Below are positions 48,407 through 58,576 of a DNA stretch of 64,000 bases, piece by piece. The notes beneath the pieces were generated by a model. That model did not search any database. It was given only the letters and a program-made list of their open reading frames with translations, and had not been told where the DNA came from. This stretch comes from an uncultured Aquimarina sp. (lineage in GTDB: Bacteria > Bacteroidota > Bacteroidia > Flavobacteriales > Flavobacteriaceae). The translations under genes and the position numbers were made by a program. Position 1 is the first letter of the stretch, and the number at the start of each line of letters is the position of its first letter. The stretch spans positions 1-64,000 of the forward strand of contig NZ_CANMQT010000016.1 in the NCBI RefSeq assembly GCF_947500065.1. Direction: 5' to 3'.

Positions 48407-48577
48407 ACTTAAAAGTTTTGATCTAGCATAGAATAATATTATCACAATACTAATTACTATTCAAGGTCTGTACATTTAGATTCAGAAATTTTAATAAATG
48501 AAAGCGATGCCTATCAATCAAGGACTGAATTGCTTTGACCAGCAATTTCTTGAACTTTAAAAAAATCTAATAATTCT

Positions 48578-49231
48578 TTAGTCTACTAACCCTAACCTGA
48601 TCGCATGTTTTGCTAAACCTACTACATTTTTTACATTGAGTTTAGAAATCAAACTAGTCCGATATCCTTCTATGGTGTATTTGCTTAAAAAAAGCTTGTC
48701 TGCGATCTCCTGCGTAGTATATTCTTTCGCGATTAATTGTAATATTTCTTTTTCTCGTTTACTTAAGTTTACTTCATTATTTTGCTTCCGCTCAAAAATA
48801 CTTTTTGTGTATACTTCTTTGATACTATCAGAAAAATAATTAGAACCATTTAGGATTGTTTCGATGGCTTCTAAAAGCTCTTCTTTTTTAGCATTTTTTG
48901 GGATGTACCCGTTTACATTAGCTTGTGTTAACTCATATATCTTTTGTGGATCTGATAACATGCTGACTATAAGTGTTTTTATGGTTGGGTGATGCTCTTT
49001 AATATGTTGGTTAAGAGCAACTCCATCCATTTTGGGCATATTAATATCTAATATTGCCAGATCAATTTGATCAGATATATTAATGTCCAAGTATTTTTTA
49101 AGTTCCATACCATTGCTCGCTGTGTAAACAATTTCATAATCGGATTCGTGCGATATGATACTTAGGAGACCATCTAAAAACATTTTATGATCATCGGCAA
49201 CAACTAACTTATATTTGTTTTTTTTTGTCAT
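48578..49231 (-). CDS. LuxR/NarL-family response regulator
   Basis: REC domain LAILDINMPKMDG; HTH LSKREKEILQLIAKEYTTQEIADKLFLSKYTIEGYRTSL. Confidence 0.92.
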   Translation of the reverse strand: MTKKNKYKLVVADDHKMFLDGLLSIISHESDYEIVYTASNGMELKKYLDINISDQIDLAILDINMPKMDGVALNQHIKEHHPTIKTLIVSMLSDPQKIYELTQANVNGYIPKNAKKEELLEAIETILNGSNYFSDSIKEVYTKSIFERKQNNEVNLSKREKEILQLIAKEYTTQEIADKLFLSKYTIEGYRTSLISKLNVKNVVGLAKHAIRLGLVD

Positions 49232-51131
49232 TTAGTATTGTAGGTATTTCAATCCGTATAGCTGTTCCTCTGTTAATTGCAGAATCAATATCAATTTTTG
49301 CTTTTAATAACGTTAGACGTTTTTTAATATTTTGTAATCCAATACCATTCGTTTCTTTTTTCGCATCAAAGCCAATACCATCATCTTCAAAAATAATTTC
49401 TATTGAATCACTATAAGCGTTAAGACAAACCTCGATTACTTTTGCTTTGGCGTGCTTTAAGGCATTTGTCATTAATTCCTGAATAATTTTAAAAATTTCT
49501 ACTTTCTGGTTATCATCAATGATATTAATTTTTTCTACAGGATGAGGTATGAATGTGATTTCGGGATCTGTAACTTTTTCTATAGTATTAATATAATCAG
49601 TTATGTAGTTTGTAAAAGCTGTTTGATTAATCTTTTTTGGAATAAGGTTGTGAGATATCTCACGTACTTGTTCATAGGTGTCATCAAGCTGATTGATGAT
49701 AGTATCCTGAATACCCTTGTCTTTCTGTATATCTATCATTTGCAACTTTATCGCAGCTAGATTCCCACCAATGCTATCGTGTAATTCTCTAGCAATTCTA
49801 TTTCGCTCTTCGTTTTGAGCAATTACATAAGTGTTAGCTAGTTTTAGTTCTTGCTCTTTTAAAAAAGATGTGATTTTCTGTTTATTAATTTCTTCTTTTT
49901 GAGCATTGTATTTGTTTTTTACTTGTAATTTCTGGTAGTAAACTAATAACAAACCAATAATTGGTATAAGTACAATGATAAAACCAATAATGTAAAACCG
50001 TTTTAATAAACGCTGGCGTTTAATTTCAGCTTCTTTTAATAACTGATCTTCTTTTAGGACTAGAATTTCTTTCTCTTTCGTTGCCGTTTCATATTTTACT
50101 TCTAATTCGGTAATTTCTTTTCGTTGTTTTCTATTATTTAAAGAATCTCTAAGTATGTGGAACTGAACAAGGGCATCATTTGCAGATTCATGATTATCAG
50201 CATCTTTATAAACTGTTACCAGGTTTTCATAAATATTGGTCTGTATTTCTAGATTAGAAATATCCTTGGCTTTTATCATGGCATTAGTAAGCATTTGTAC
50301 AGCTTCAGAATGATCACCAAGAATCCCTATTATTACTGCTTTATGTATAATTGCATTTAAGCTTTTATCTACAAAACCGTGAGCATCTGCAATCTGTTTA
50401 CTTTTTTCATAATATTCAATTGCCTGATTGTATTTTTTATTCTCATAAAGAACCGATCCTAGGTTAAGAGCTATTGTAGCGGAAACCTTTGGATCTTTAT
50501 CGGGAGGCATCATTTCAAATGCTCTTAAAAAATATTTTTCGGCATTTTTAAAATCTTTTTTAAAAAAATATATAGTACCGATATTCACGTAGTTACCATA
50601 GACCGCTTGGTCACTTACTGCACTATCGATACTTTCTTGTAAAAATCGTATAGCTTTATCAAATTCCTTTTTATTCGCATATAAAAGTCCTAGATCAGAT
50701 TTTACTTTAGAAATCATATCTTGATAGCTTATTTCTTCAGAAATTTTAAGACTTTTATACAAAAGCTCTATGGCATTGTCAATTTGCCCTTTTCTGCGGT
50801 GACTCGAACCCAACAAGCGATATGCTTTAGCCTTATATTTTTTATCCCTAAGATGGATTAAGGAGGCTCTGGTATAGTACATTGATGAATCTACAACACC
50901 AATAGAATTGAAATAGCTTCCTAAATAAAGTTTAGCCTTTGCTTTTATGGAATCTAGGTGTTTTTTATTCTTAGAAATTTGAGACAAAACCATATAAGAG
51001 TAGGCAGGATTTGTGTCTAACGAATCAATTGCGCTATCTAGTTTTATGGTAACTGATTTTTGCCCAAAACAAAGAAAAGAACCGCAAAACGATATAAGTA
51101 TGAATATTTTTCTAATATATACTATATTCAT
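49209..51131 (-). CDS. TPR-containing sensor histidine kinase (NarL-type partner)
   Basis: ERNRIARELHDSIGGNLAAIKLQM; ATPase DGIGFD; TPRs. Confidence 0.9.
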   Translation of the reverse strand: MNIVYIRKIFILISFCGSFLCFGQKSVTIKLDSAIDSLDTNPAYSYMVLSQISKNKKHLDSIKAKAKLYLGSYFNSIGVVDSSMYYTRASLIHLRDKKYKAKAYRLLGSSHRRKGQIDNAIELLYKSLKISEEISYQDMISKVKSDLGLLYANKKEFDKAIRFLQESIDSAVSDQAVYGNYVNIGTIYFFKKDFKNAEKYFLRAFEMMPPDKDPKVSATIALNLGSVLYENKKYNQAIEYYEKSKQIADAHGFVDKSLNAIIHKAVIIGILGDHSEAVQMLTNAMIKAKDISNLEIQTNIYENLVTVYKDADNHESANDALVQFHILRDSLNNRKQRKEITELEVKYETATKEKEILVLKEDQLLKEAEIKRQRLLKRFYIIGFIIVLIPIIGLLLVYYQKLQVKNKYNAQKEEINKQKITSFLKEQELKLANTYVIAQNEERNRIARELHDSIGGNLAAIKLQMIDIQKDKGIQDTIINQLDDTYEQVREISHNLIPKKINQTAFTNYITDYINTIEKVTDPEITFIPHPVEKINIIDDNQKVEIFKIIQELMTNALKHAKAKVIEVCLNAYSDSIEIIFEDDGIGFDAKKETNGIGLQNIKKRLTLLKAKIDIDSAINRGTAIRIEIPTILNDKKKQI

Positions 51132-51471
51132 TAAGCTTGTGTAAAATAATAAATTGGTCTATGTACGAAGGTAAAGATTCCGAAGTAAAGAGTTATTAAA
51201 GTTATGAGTATTTAATAAAACTTAACAGAATTAATCAAAATTTAGTATTTTTCTTTCTTTCTTAAGAGCCTGTATTATAGATAAATAAATCAAATATTTG
51301 TTTTTGGAATTATTATTTTGTGTTTTTTTATTGACGTTTTTATTGACGTTTTTTGGCAAAAAAATAACAGTAAAAAAAAGTAAAAGACTAGTTGTTTTTC
51401 TTCTTAAAATCAGCTTTGCATCGTATCTTTATAGAGTAATTAGAATAACTCTCTTTCTCTAAATTTTTTCT

Positions 51472-52770
51472 ATGGAAAACCTTGATGCGGCAAGACTCCA
51501 GATGGCATTCACTTTAATATTTCATATTGTTTTTGCTTGTATTGGTATGGTGATGCCTTTTTTTATGGTAGTATCACATTATAAGTGGCTTAAAACTAAA
51601 GATCAACTCTATTTAACCTTAACTAAAGCCTGGCAAAAAGGGGTTGCAATTTTCTTTGTAACTGGTGCTGTTTCTGGTACTGCTTTATCTTTTGAATTGG
51701 GATTATTATGGCCTGAATTCATGAAACACGCAGGCCCTATTATCGGAATGCCTTTTTCATTAGAGGGAGCAGCATTTTTTGTAGAAGCAATAGCATTAGG
51801 GTTTTATCTATATGGATGGAATAAATTACCGGAAAAATTTCATTGGTTTACAGGAGTCATTATCGGATTATCCGGAGTAGCTTCAGGGATTTTGGTGGTA
51901 GCGGCTAATGGATGGATGAATTCTCCTAGTGGATTCGATTACATTGATGGGCAGTTTCTCAATATTGATCCAGTGCAAGCTATGTTAAATCCAGCATGGT
52001 TTACACAAGCACTACATATGACCTTAGCAGCTTTTACTGCTACTGGATTTGCCGTTGCAGGAATTCATGCGTATCAAGTGTATAAAGGTAGAAGAGTAGC
52101 ACTGCATACAAAAGCATTTAAAATAGCAATAACCTTTGGAGCGATAGCAGCAATACTACAGCCTATTAGTGGAGATATATCAGCAAAAGATATCGCAGAG
52201 CGACAACCTGTTAAACTTGCTGCAATGGAAGCTCATTATAATACAGAGAAAGGGGCGCCTTTATATATTGGAGGTATAGTAAACCCTGAAACCCAGGAAG
52301 TGAAATATAAAATTGCCATTCCAGGGATGCTATCTTTTCTTGCGTTTGGAGACTTTAATGCTGAGGTCAAAGGATTAAATGATTTTCCTGAAGATGAACG
52401 ACCAAATGTACCTATAGTACATTATGCCTTTCAAACAATGATCGGTATTGGAAGTTTATTGATGTTAGCAGGTTTGTTATATTTTATCTCTTTAAAAAAG
52501 AAAAAATGGTTAACAAAGAATAAGTATTGGTTGTTTTTTGTGTTGTTAGCACCTCTTGGATTCATAGCATTAGAGGCAGGTTGGATTGTTACAGAAGTAG
52601 GAAGGCAACCTTGGATTATTCATAAAATAATGAGGACTAAAGATGCAGTTACACCAATGCCAGGAATTGTCTTTAGTTTCTATACGTATATTGTAGTGTA
52701 TCTAACCTTATCTGTAGCAGTTACCTGGTTAATGATACGTCAAATCAGAGTTCTTAATGCTAATAAATAA
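51472..52770 (+). CDS. cydA: Cytochrome bd ubiquinol oxidase subunit I
   Basis: Multi-TM; FFVTGAVSGTALSFELGLLWPEFM; GWIVTEVGRQPW. Confidence 0.93.
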   Translation: MENLDAARLQMAFTLIFHIVFACIGMVMPFFMVVSHYKWLKTKDQLYLTLTKAWQKGVAIFFVTGAVSGTALSFELGLLWPEFMKHAGPIIGMPFSLEGAAFFVEAIALGFYLYGWNKLPEKFHWFTGVIIGLSGVASGILVVAANGWMNSPSGFDYIDGQFLNIDPVQAMLNPAWFTQALHMTLAAFTATGFAVAGIHAYQVYKGRRVALHTKAFKIAITFGAIAAILQPISGDISAKDIAERQPVKLAAMEAHYNTEKGAPLYIGGIVNPETQEVKYKIAIPGMLSFLAFGDFNAEVKGLNDFPEDERPNVPIVHYAFQTMIGIGSLLMLAGLLYFISLKKKKWLTKNKYWLFFVLLAPLGFIALEAGWIVTEVGRQPWIIHKIMRTKDAVTPMPGIVFSFYTYIVVYLTLSVAVTWLMIRQIRVLNANK

Positions 52771-52777
52771 TTAATTT

Positions 52778-53815
52778 ATGCTATATGTTGTTTTATTCTT
52801 TTTGATATTCTCTCTGTACCTATATGTGGTTTTAGGAGGCGCAGACTATGGAGCTGGAATTGTAGAACTATTCTCATCAGAAGAGAATCAGAAAATCACT
52901 AAAAAAACAATTTATCGAGTAATGGGGCCTGTATGGGAAGCAAATCATATTTGGATTATTATTTTAATCGTGATTTTATGGATCGCTTTTCCAGCCTATT
53001 ACAACATATTGGTGGTTAACTTACATATTCCGCTTACTATAGTATTATTGGGAGTTACACTTAGAGGAGTCGCTTTCGTTTTTAGACACTACGATGCAGT
53101 GATTGATAATTCCCAAAAATTGTATGATGCGATGTTTAAAATATCAAGCTTGATTACACCGATATTTTTAGGTATGGTTTTCGGAGGATTGATTAGTGGG
53201 GAAATTAAACTTACTGAAGATGTAAGTAGTTTAACATTTTATGAAGTTTTTGTACAACCTTGGTTTAATATTTTTAGCATATTGGTAGGATTGTTTTTTG
53301 CAGCATTATGTGCATTTTTATCTTCTGTTTTATTAATAGGTGAGTCTGAAGAAGGAAAAGAAAACATTTATATTAGAAAAGCTGCTATTGCAACTATTGT
53401 AGTTTTTGTAACTGGTTTGATCACCTTTATTTATGGGTATAGTAATGATTATATTTTTGTAGAAGATTTTATAAAAGATGCTTATGCTATTGTAGCGATG
53501 TTAATTTCCGGGTTATTATTAATCCCTCTTTGGTTAGCTATAAAAAAGGGAAGGAGAGTGTTGAGTAGATTTTTTGCAGGATTACAGGTGTTTTTAATTT
53601 TACTAGCAGCCTTAATATCTCATTTTCCCAATATTATTATTACAGAAACTCATAGCGTTAGTTTATTGGAGAATATAGCACCAGATAGTGTCATTAATGC
53701 TTTAGGAATATCCTTGATTATTGGAGGTGCTGTTATTCTTCCCGGATTATTTCATTTATTGAAATCTTTTAAGATGATCAAGATTTTGGATCGGAACAAC
53801 AACCCTTCAACATAA
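52778..53815 (+). CDS. cydB: Cytochrome bd ubiquinol oxidase subunit II
   Basis: VLGGADYGAGIVEL; VMGPVWEANHIWIIILIVILWIAFP. Confidence 0.93.
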   Translation: MLYVVLFFLIFSLYLYVVLGGADYGAGIVELFSSEENQKITKKTIYRVMGPVWEANHIWIIILIVILWIAFPAYYNILVVNLHIPLTIVLLGVTLRGVAFVFRHYDAVIDNSQKLYDAMFKISSLITPIFLGMVFGGLISGEIKLTEDVSSLTFYEVFVQPWFNIFSILVGLFFAALCAFLSSVLLIGESEEGKENIYIRKAAIATIVVFVTGLITFIYGYSNDYIFVEDFIKDAYAIVAMLISGLLLIPLWLAIKKGRRVLSRFFAGLQVFLILLAALISHFPNIIITETHSVSLLENIAPDSVINALGISLIIGGAVILPGLFHLLKSFKMIKILDRNNNPST

Positions 53816-53951
53816 CAAAAGTATTTTTATATTTGTTTGTCAAATTCAGGATGTGGCTCTTCGTCTCCGCTCAGGAAAGACTGCCCACTTAACTTTTTTT
53901 ATAAGAGTAATTTAAGTGAAAAATAACGTATTGAGCATAAAATAATATTTT

Positions 53952-54025
53952 CGGGATGTGGCGCAGTCCGGTTAGCGTACACGGCTGGGGGCCGTGTGGT
54001 CGCAGGTTCAAATCCTGTCATCCCG
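53952..54025 (+). tRNA. tRNA-Pro(GGG)
   Basis: CGGGATGTGGCGCAGTCCGG...CTGGGGG...GGTTCAAATCCTGTCATCCCG cloverleaf; anticodon GGG. Confidence 0.93.
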
Positions 54026-54031
54026 ACAAGC

Positions 54032-54060
54032 AGAAAGCCTGAAAATCGTAAGATTTTCAG
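54032..54060 (+). terminator. Hairpin terminator after tRNA
   Basis: AAGCCTGAAAATC-GTAA-GATTTTCAGGTTT. Confidence 0.6.
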
Positions 54061-54183
54061 GTTTGTTTGTTTTTGAATGTTGGCAGCCACAAGCTGCCAT
54101 AAATTATAAAAGCAAATAAGACATAGAAAGGTGAAACCTTTTTGGCTTTCTATTTCCAGCGGAAAGTGTAATTAGGATTCTTT

Positions 54184-54199
54184 AAATCCTGTCATCCCG
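54184..54199 (+). repeat. Partial duplicate of tRNA-Pro 3' end
   Basis: AAATCCTGTCATCCCG, 16-nt exact match to 54010-54025. Confidence 0.7.
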
Positions 54200-54261
54200 G
54201 CCAAGAAAATCCAATTGTGAAAACAGTTGGATTTTCTATTCTACATAAAGTATATAAAACT

Positions 54262-54630
54262 TTATTTATAACTCATAAAAAAATTGATCCAAATATTTCT
54301 TGATATCCTAAGAATAATCGGAAGAGAAAAGAGCATAACTACAACAATTATACAATATGTAGCTATAAGACCGATACCTAATATAAGGTTAGATATAATG
54401 AATGCAGCACCGGCGAACATTATACCTACTGGATAACTTACATACATGGCTCCATAAAAAAAAGAAGGTTCAATCTTATATTTTGTTTGGCAAGAACTAC
54501 ATCGTTCCTTCATTTTTAATGTTTCTTTTAATCGGTATGGGTTTTTCTTAGAGTACATACTTTCATTCTGACAAACTGGGCAACTCCCCTCTAGAATACT
54601 GTTGATTTTTGTTCCTTTTAGAAATCTCAT
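54262..54630 (-). CDS. DUF983-like membrane protein
   Basis: CPVCQNES...CSSCQTKYKIEPSFFYGAMYVSY then TM helices. Confidence 0.8.
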   Translation of the reverse strand: MRFLKGTKINSILEGSCPVCQNESMYSKKNPYRLKETLKMKERCSSCQTKYKIEPSFFYGAMYVSYPVGIMFAGAAFIISNLILGIGLIATYCIIVVVMLFSLPIILRISRNIWINFFMSYK

Positions 54631-54804
54631 ATGATTTTTTATTTGTAAATTAAAGACTTTGGTTTTTCAAGTAAACATTATGTATGTGTATGTATGAAAT
54701 ATGTAGTAACATTGTTTTAAATACAAAATTAGTTATACTTAGGTTTAGAATGTTCAGAAAATTATCGCCTTTTTTTGTACTTTTAGGACATATTTTATTT
54801 ATTC

Positions 54805-55680
54805 TTGAAAACAATACCAATATTAAATATAACTCAGTTTGAAAGAGAGGAATCGCTTGTAGATTTTTATAGTAATGATTTGAAAAATCATTTAATAAAA
54901 AATGAACATATCTTTGATAAACCACATAAACATGATTTTTTTCTATGTGTTTTTTTTTCAAAAGGTTCAGGGATACACGAGGTTGATTTTAACTCTTATG
55001 ATGTAGCACCAGGAAGCGTGTTTTTTCTAATGCCTGGTCAGACCCATTATTGGAAGTTTGAGGAACAACCAGAAGGTTATATATTTTTTCATTCCCAAGA
55101 TTTTTACGAATTTCATTTTTCAAATAAAAAACTTCAGCAATTTCCATTTTATTATTCATATAAGAACCCTCCATATATAAATTTGACAATAGATAGGGTT
55201 TCTGTATTAGAATCTTATTTTAAAGAGATAAATTCAGAATTTCGTAAAAGTTTACCTTTTAATAAACAAAAGATTATCAGTTTAGTTGACCTTATTTATA
55301 TTGATTTATCTCGTTTATATGTTGAAGAAGAAACTATACAATTGTCTTCAACTCCGGTTTATTTAAAAACGCTATCCTCCATAGAAGCAACAATACAACA
55401 GTTTTATAAAACTGAAAAATCAGCAAAATTTTATGCAGATAAACTCAGTATTACCCCGAAGCATTTAAATAGAATCACTAAAACGACGTTGAATAAAACT
55501 ACTACTGATCTGATAACTGAACGTGTGATATTGGAGGCAAAACGTCTAATTGTACATTCGGATAATCCTTTATCTATAATTGGACAAAGTTTAGGTTATG
55601 AGGATTACGCTTATTTCTCTAGAGTATTTAAGTTGAAAACAAATAAAACGCCTTTGGAATTTAGAAAAGAATACGAGTAA
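54805..55680 (+). CDS. AraC family transcriptional regulator
   Basis: Cupin-like N-terminus and C-terminal AraC HTH (YFSRVFKLKTNKTPLEFRKE). Confidence 0.87.
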   Translation: MKTIPILNITQFEREESLVDFYSNDLKNHLIKNEHIFDKPHKHDFFLCVFFSKGSGIHEVDFNSYDVAPGSVFFLMPGQTHYWKFEEQPEGYIFFHSQDFYEFHFSNKKLQQFPFYYSYKNPPYINLTIDRVSVLESYFKEINSEFRKSLPFNKQKIISLVDLIYIDLSRLYVEEETIQLSSTPVYLKTLSSIEATIQQFYKTEKSAKFYADKLSITPKHLNRITKTTLNKTTTDLITERVILEAKRLIVHSDNPLSIIGQSLGYEDYAYFSRVFKLKTNKTPLEFRKEYE

Positions 55681-55700
55681 TACTCTTAGAATAAATAATA

Positions 55701-55742
55701 TAATAAAACCCGAATACTTAATGTACTCGGGTTTTATTATAT
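55701..55742. terminator. Bidirectional terminator
   Basis: TAATAAAACCCGA...TCGGGTTTTATTA. Confidence 0.75.
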
Positions 55743-55763
55743 TATTTCGGAGATGATGTACTA

Positions 55764-56120
55764 CTATCCGTGATAATAACGCTCTCTAAAAATTTTTCCA
55801 TCTTTCCATTCTGTAGCTACCGTTTGTTCAGAAAGCATTGTACTTCCATCTTTAAGTTTTAATTCCATTACTGCATCATAAAAAGAATGATTCCCGTTAA
55901 CGGCATAATTTTTTACTTCATATCTAATAAATTCTGCAAGTTGATTGTCAATAAAATCCTGCTCAAATTTCAGATTAAATGCTTTCCCTTTTTTAGGTTC
56001 GTCATTACTTTCTCTAAGTTCTACATCTTCGTGTAAATAAGTGTCCATAGCTTCAATAAAAGCTCCTTTAGATAATAATTCGTGAACGTGTTTCAAGTTG
56101 TTTTCGATTGTAGTTTCCAT
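55764..56120 (-). CDS. SnoaL-like/NTF2-like protein
   Basis: 118 aa; ENNLKHVHELLSKGAFIEAMDTYLHEDVELRE pattern. Confidence 0.7.
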   Translation of the reverse strand: METTIENNLKHVHELLSKGAFIEAMDTYLHEDVELRESNDEPKKGKAFNLKFEQDFIDNQLAEFIRYEVKNYAVNGNHSFYDAVMELKLKDGSTMLSEQTVATEWKDGKIFRERYYHG

Positions 56121-56240
56121 ATGTGTTTTGTTTTAGATTAATTATATGTGCAAATTTAGATCAGAAGTAAGGGCTGTGAAATGTAAATTATTCCTTAAGA
56201 CTGATAGATTTTTCTTATTTGATAAAATTTATTTGTTTAT

Positions 56241-57092
56241 TTGGGTATGAGATTAGACTATTCAAGTATAAAAGATGAGAGTTCATTTATTCTTACTGAT
56301 TTTAATTGTTCCCCAGCATTAGATTTACTAAGAAATAAAGGACTTTACAAGATCATATGGAGTAAAGATCATGGAGTAAGTTTTCGTGTAGATGGATCTC
56401 TTATAGAGTTAGAAAAAGATCAAATTATTTTTTGTACTCCTATTAATGTACTGGAGATTGAAAAAAATACAGATGGTATTATTTCATTAGTCTTTAATAG
56501 AGAGTTTTATTGTATTCGAGATCATGATCAGGAGGTTTCTTGTAATGGGTTTTTGTTTTTTGGATCTTCTGTTCCGCAGATATTAACACTCAATGAAAAA
56601 GAAAAAATAAGCTTCTCGGCGATGTTTGATTCTTTTAGAGAAGAATTTGAAAACAAGGATCAAATACAAGGAGAAATGCTTCAGACACTTCTAAAAAGAT
56701 TTCTTATTAAATCGAGAAGACTTATAAAAGAAGATTTGCCAGAACCTGGTTTACCCAATAATCAATTAGATATCATAAGAAGATTTAATGTGTTAATTGA
56801 ACAGCATTTTCGTGAGAAACATCAGGTAGCGGATTATGCCGAACTATTGTTTAAATCACCAAAGACATTATCAAATCTTTTTCATAAGTATAGTGATAAG
56901 TCTCCTTTGGCTACAATAAATGAACGTATTATATTAGAAGCAAAACGATTATTATTATATTCTGATAAGACCTCAGAAGAAATAGCCTATGAGCTAGGAT
57001 ATAAAGAAGCAGGACATTTTTCTAAGTTTTTTAAGAAGCATACAGGTCTGAACCCTACAGAATTTAAAAGTAAAAAACTTACGAATTCTTAG
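56241..57092 (+). CDS. AraC family transcriptional regulator
   Basis: C-terminal HTH: EEIAYELGYKEAGHFSKFFKKHTGLNPTEFK. Confidence 0.88.
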   Translation: MGMRLDYSSIKDESSFILTDFNCSPALDLLRNKGLYKIIWSKDHGVSFRVDGSLIELEKDQIIFCTPINVLEIEKNTDGIISLVFNREFYCIRDHDQEVSCNGFLFFGSSVPQILTLNEKEKISFSAMFDSFREEFENKDQIQGEMLQTLLKRFLIKSRRLIKEDLPEPGLPNNQLDIIRRFNVLIEQHFREKHQVADYAELLFKSPKTLSNLFHKYSDKSPLATINERIILEAKRLLLYSDKTSEEIAYELGYKEAGHFSKFFKKHTGLNPTEFKSKKLTNS

Positions 57093-57139
57093 ATAAGATA
57101 TTCTGAGACAATATGAAAGATTGAATTTGTAATATAAAA

Positions 57140-57168
57140 AAAGACCAACTATTTATAGTCGGTCTTTT
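57140..57168. terminator. Bidirectional terminator
   Basis: AAAGACCAACTATTTATAGTCGGTCTTT. Confidence 0.65.
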
Positions 57169-57203
57169 AAGTATAAAATATGTTCTATTAAATCCTTTTA
57201 TGA

Positions 57204-58052
57204 TTAGTTCTTCATATTGTCTTTTACCAAATTGTAAAATTTATCAAACTTCGGATCAATTATAATTCTTGTTACTGTTTCAATACCTTCTGTAGCATAT
57301 TCACTTTTTCCTAAAGCTTCCATTCTTTTAGGATCTACCTTGTAATCCAATTGAAGTACTCTCACAACAGAAGCAGCCTGTCTAGAACTTAAATCCCAAT
57401 TATCAATAAGCTTCTTTCCATCTAGTTTCAGAGCATTACTATTTCCTTCTACCAATATAGTAAGATTTGGATTGGCGTTCAATGCAGAAGCAATCTTTTC
57501 TAAAGTAGGTTTTGCTTTTTCATCTACCACATAATTTTTGTCGCTTTCTCCGAAAAGGGTAGTGTTTGGTAAAACTATATATATAGTATTGTTACTGATT
57601 TTTATATTATCGCCACCAATAGCATTTTTAAACTGACTGAATATAGCAAGATTGGTAGAGTCATTAGCAGTAATCGCATCATTAATAGCGTTAAGCTGTA
57701 TATCTTTTGATTTTATAATCTCTTGAGATGTCTGTAGATTAGTAGCTTTTTTGTTAGAAAGTTCTGTAAAGCTGCTCATATTAGTTAATAGGGTAGCATT
57801 CGTTTCTTTCAGGTCAGCTACTTGAGTCTCCATTGTTTTTACTTTGGACTGACTTACTCTTTCATTTTTACGAGCTTCAGTTAGTTCTCCTTCTGTAGTC
57901 TTTAGCTCTTGTCTAAGTTTGTCAATTTCTGCTAGTAGGTCTTTCTTTTTTTGTGCGTGTACAAATGAACTGGTCAGTAGGAGTACAGAGGCAAATAAAA
58001 TAATTTTTCTCATTGGTTTAAGCGATTTGTTGCAGCAGCAAAAATAATACAA
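57204..58052 (-). CDS. OmpA family protein with coiled coil
   Basis: NPNLTILVEGNSNALK...WDLSSRQAASVVRVL. Confidence 0.75.
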   Translation of the reverse strand: MYYFCCCNKSLKPMRKIILFASVLLLTSSFVHAQKKKDLLAEIDKLRQELKTTEGELTEARKNERVSQSKVKTMETQVADLKETNATLLTNMSSFTELSNKKATNLQTSQEIIKSKDIQLNAINDAITANDSTNLAIFSQFKNAIGGDNIKISNNTIYIVLPNTTLFGESDKNYVVDEKAKPTLEKIASALNANPNLTILVEGNSNALKLDGKKLIDNWDLSSRQAASVVRVLQLDYKVDPKRMEALGKSEYATEGIETVTRIIIDPKFDKFYNLVKDNMKN

Positions 58053-58081
58053 TTTTGCAAACTATATATAAAAACGAGGGC

Positions 58082-58522
58082 TTATGACTTTTCTAATAGT
58101 TTTTTAGCATTATCAATACTAGAATTGATTTGATCCTTTAATTTATTAACTTCAATTTCTTCTTCCTGAAGCATTTTCATTTTAGCAGTGAATTTTTCTA
58201 TATCCTCTGCTGTATTTTCTTCTCCGTGAGGAAATTTAGTGCTAAAATCGTTCATCCAATCCATCATAAAATCATACGAATCTTTAAGGTTTTTTTGTGC
58301 TTTAGCATGAGACTTACCAACTTCAGTTGTATCAATCTTTGGTTCCAAATCCTTTATTAAAGAACTCATAGTTCCCATTTTAGGCATTACTTCATCATGT
58401 ACATCGATTACTTTTTGCATTAATCCATCAAATTCTTGTTCTTCTTTGGATAGTTGATTACAGGAAACATGGAATAAAAGTCCTGTTATTATTAGGAAAA
58501 AATATAACTTATTAGTTTTCAT
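58082..58522 (-). CDS. Putative lipoprotein
   Basis: LIITGLLFHVSCNQLSKEE lipobox. Confidence 0.65.
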   Translation of the reverse strand: MKTNKLYFFLIITGLLFHVSCNQLSKEEQEFDGLMQKVIDVHDEVMPKMGTMSSLIKDLEPKIDTTEVGKSHAKAQKNLKDSYDFMMDWMNDFSTKFPHGEENTAEDIEKFTAKMKMLQEEEIEVNKLKDQINSSIDNAKKLLEKS

Positions 58523-58576
58523 GAGTATTGTTTTTTTTGATTTTCAAATGTATTAATTTTTTAGGTATGTTGTTGA

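Noticed and set aside
53899-54090. 63-aa minus-strand ORF containing GMTGFEPATTRPPAVYANRTAPHP
   Set aside because: Translation of the tRNA-Pro antisense strand, a known mis-annotation pattern.
54650-54961. 103-aa minus-strand ORF
   Set aside because: Antisense to the AraC regulator 54805-55680 and low complexity.
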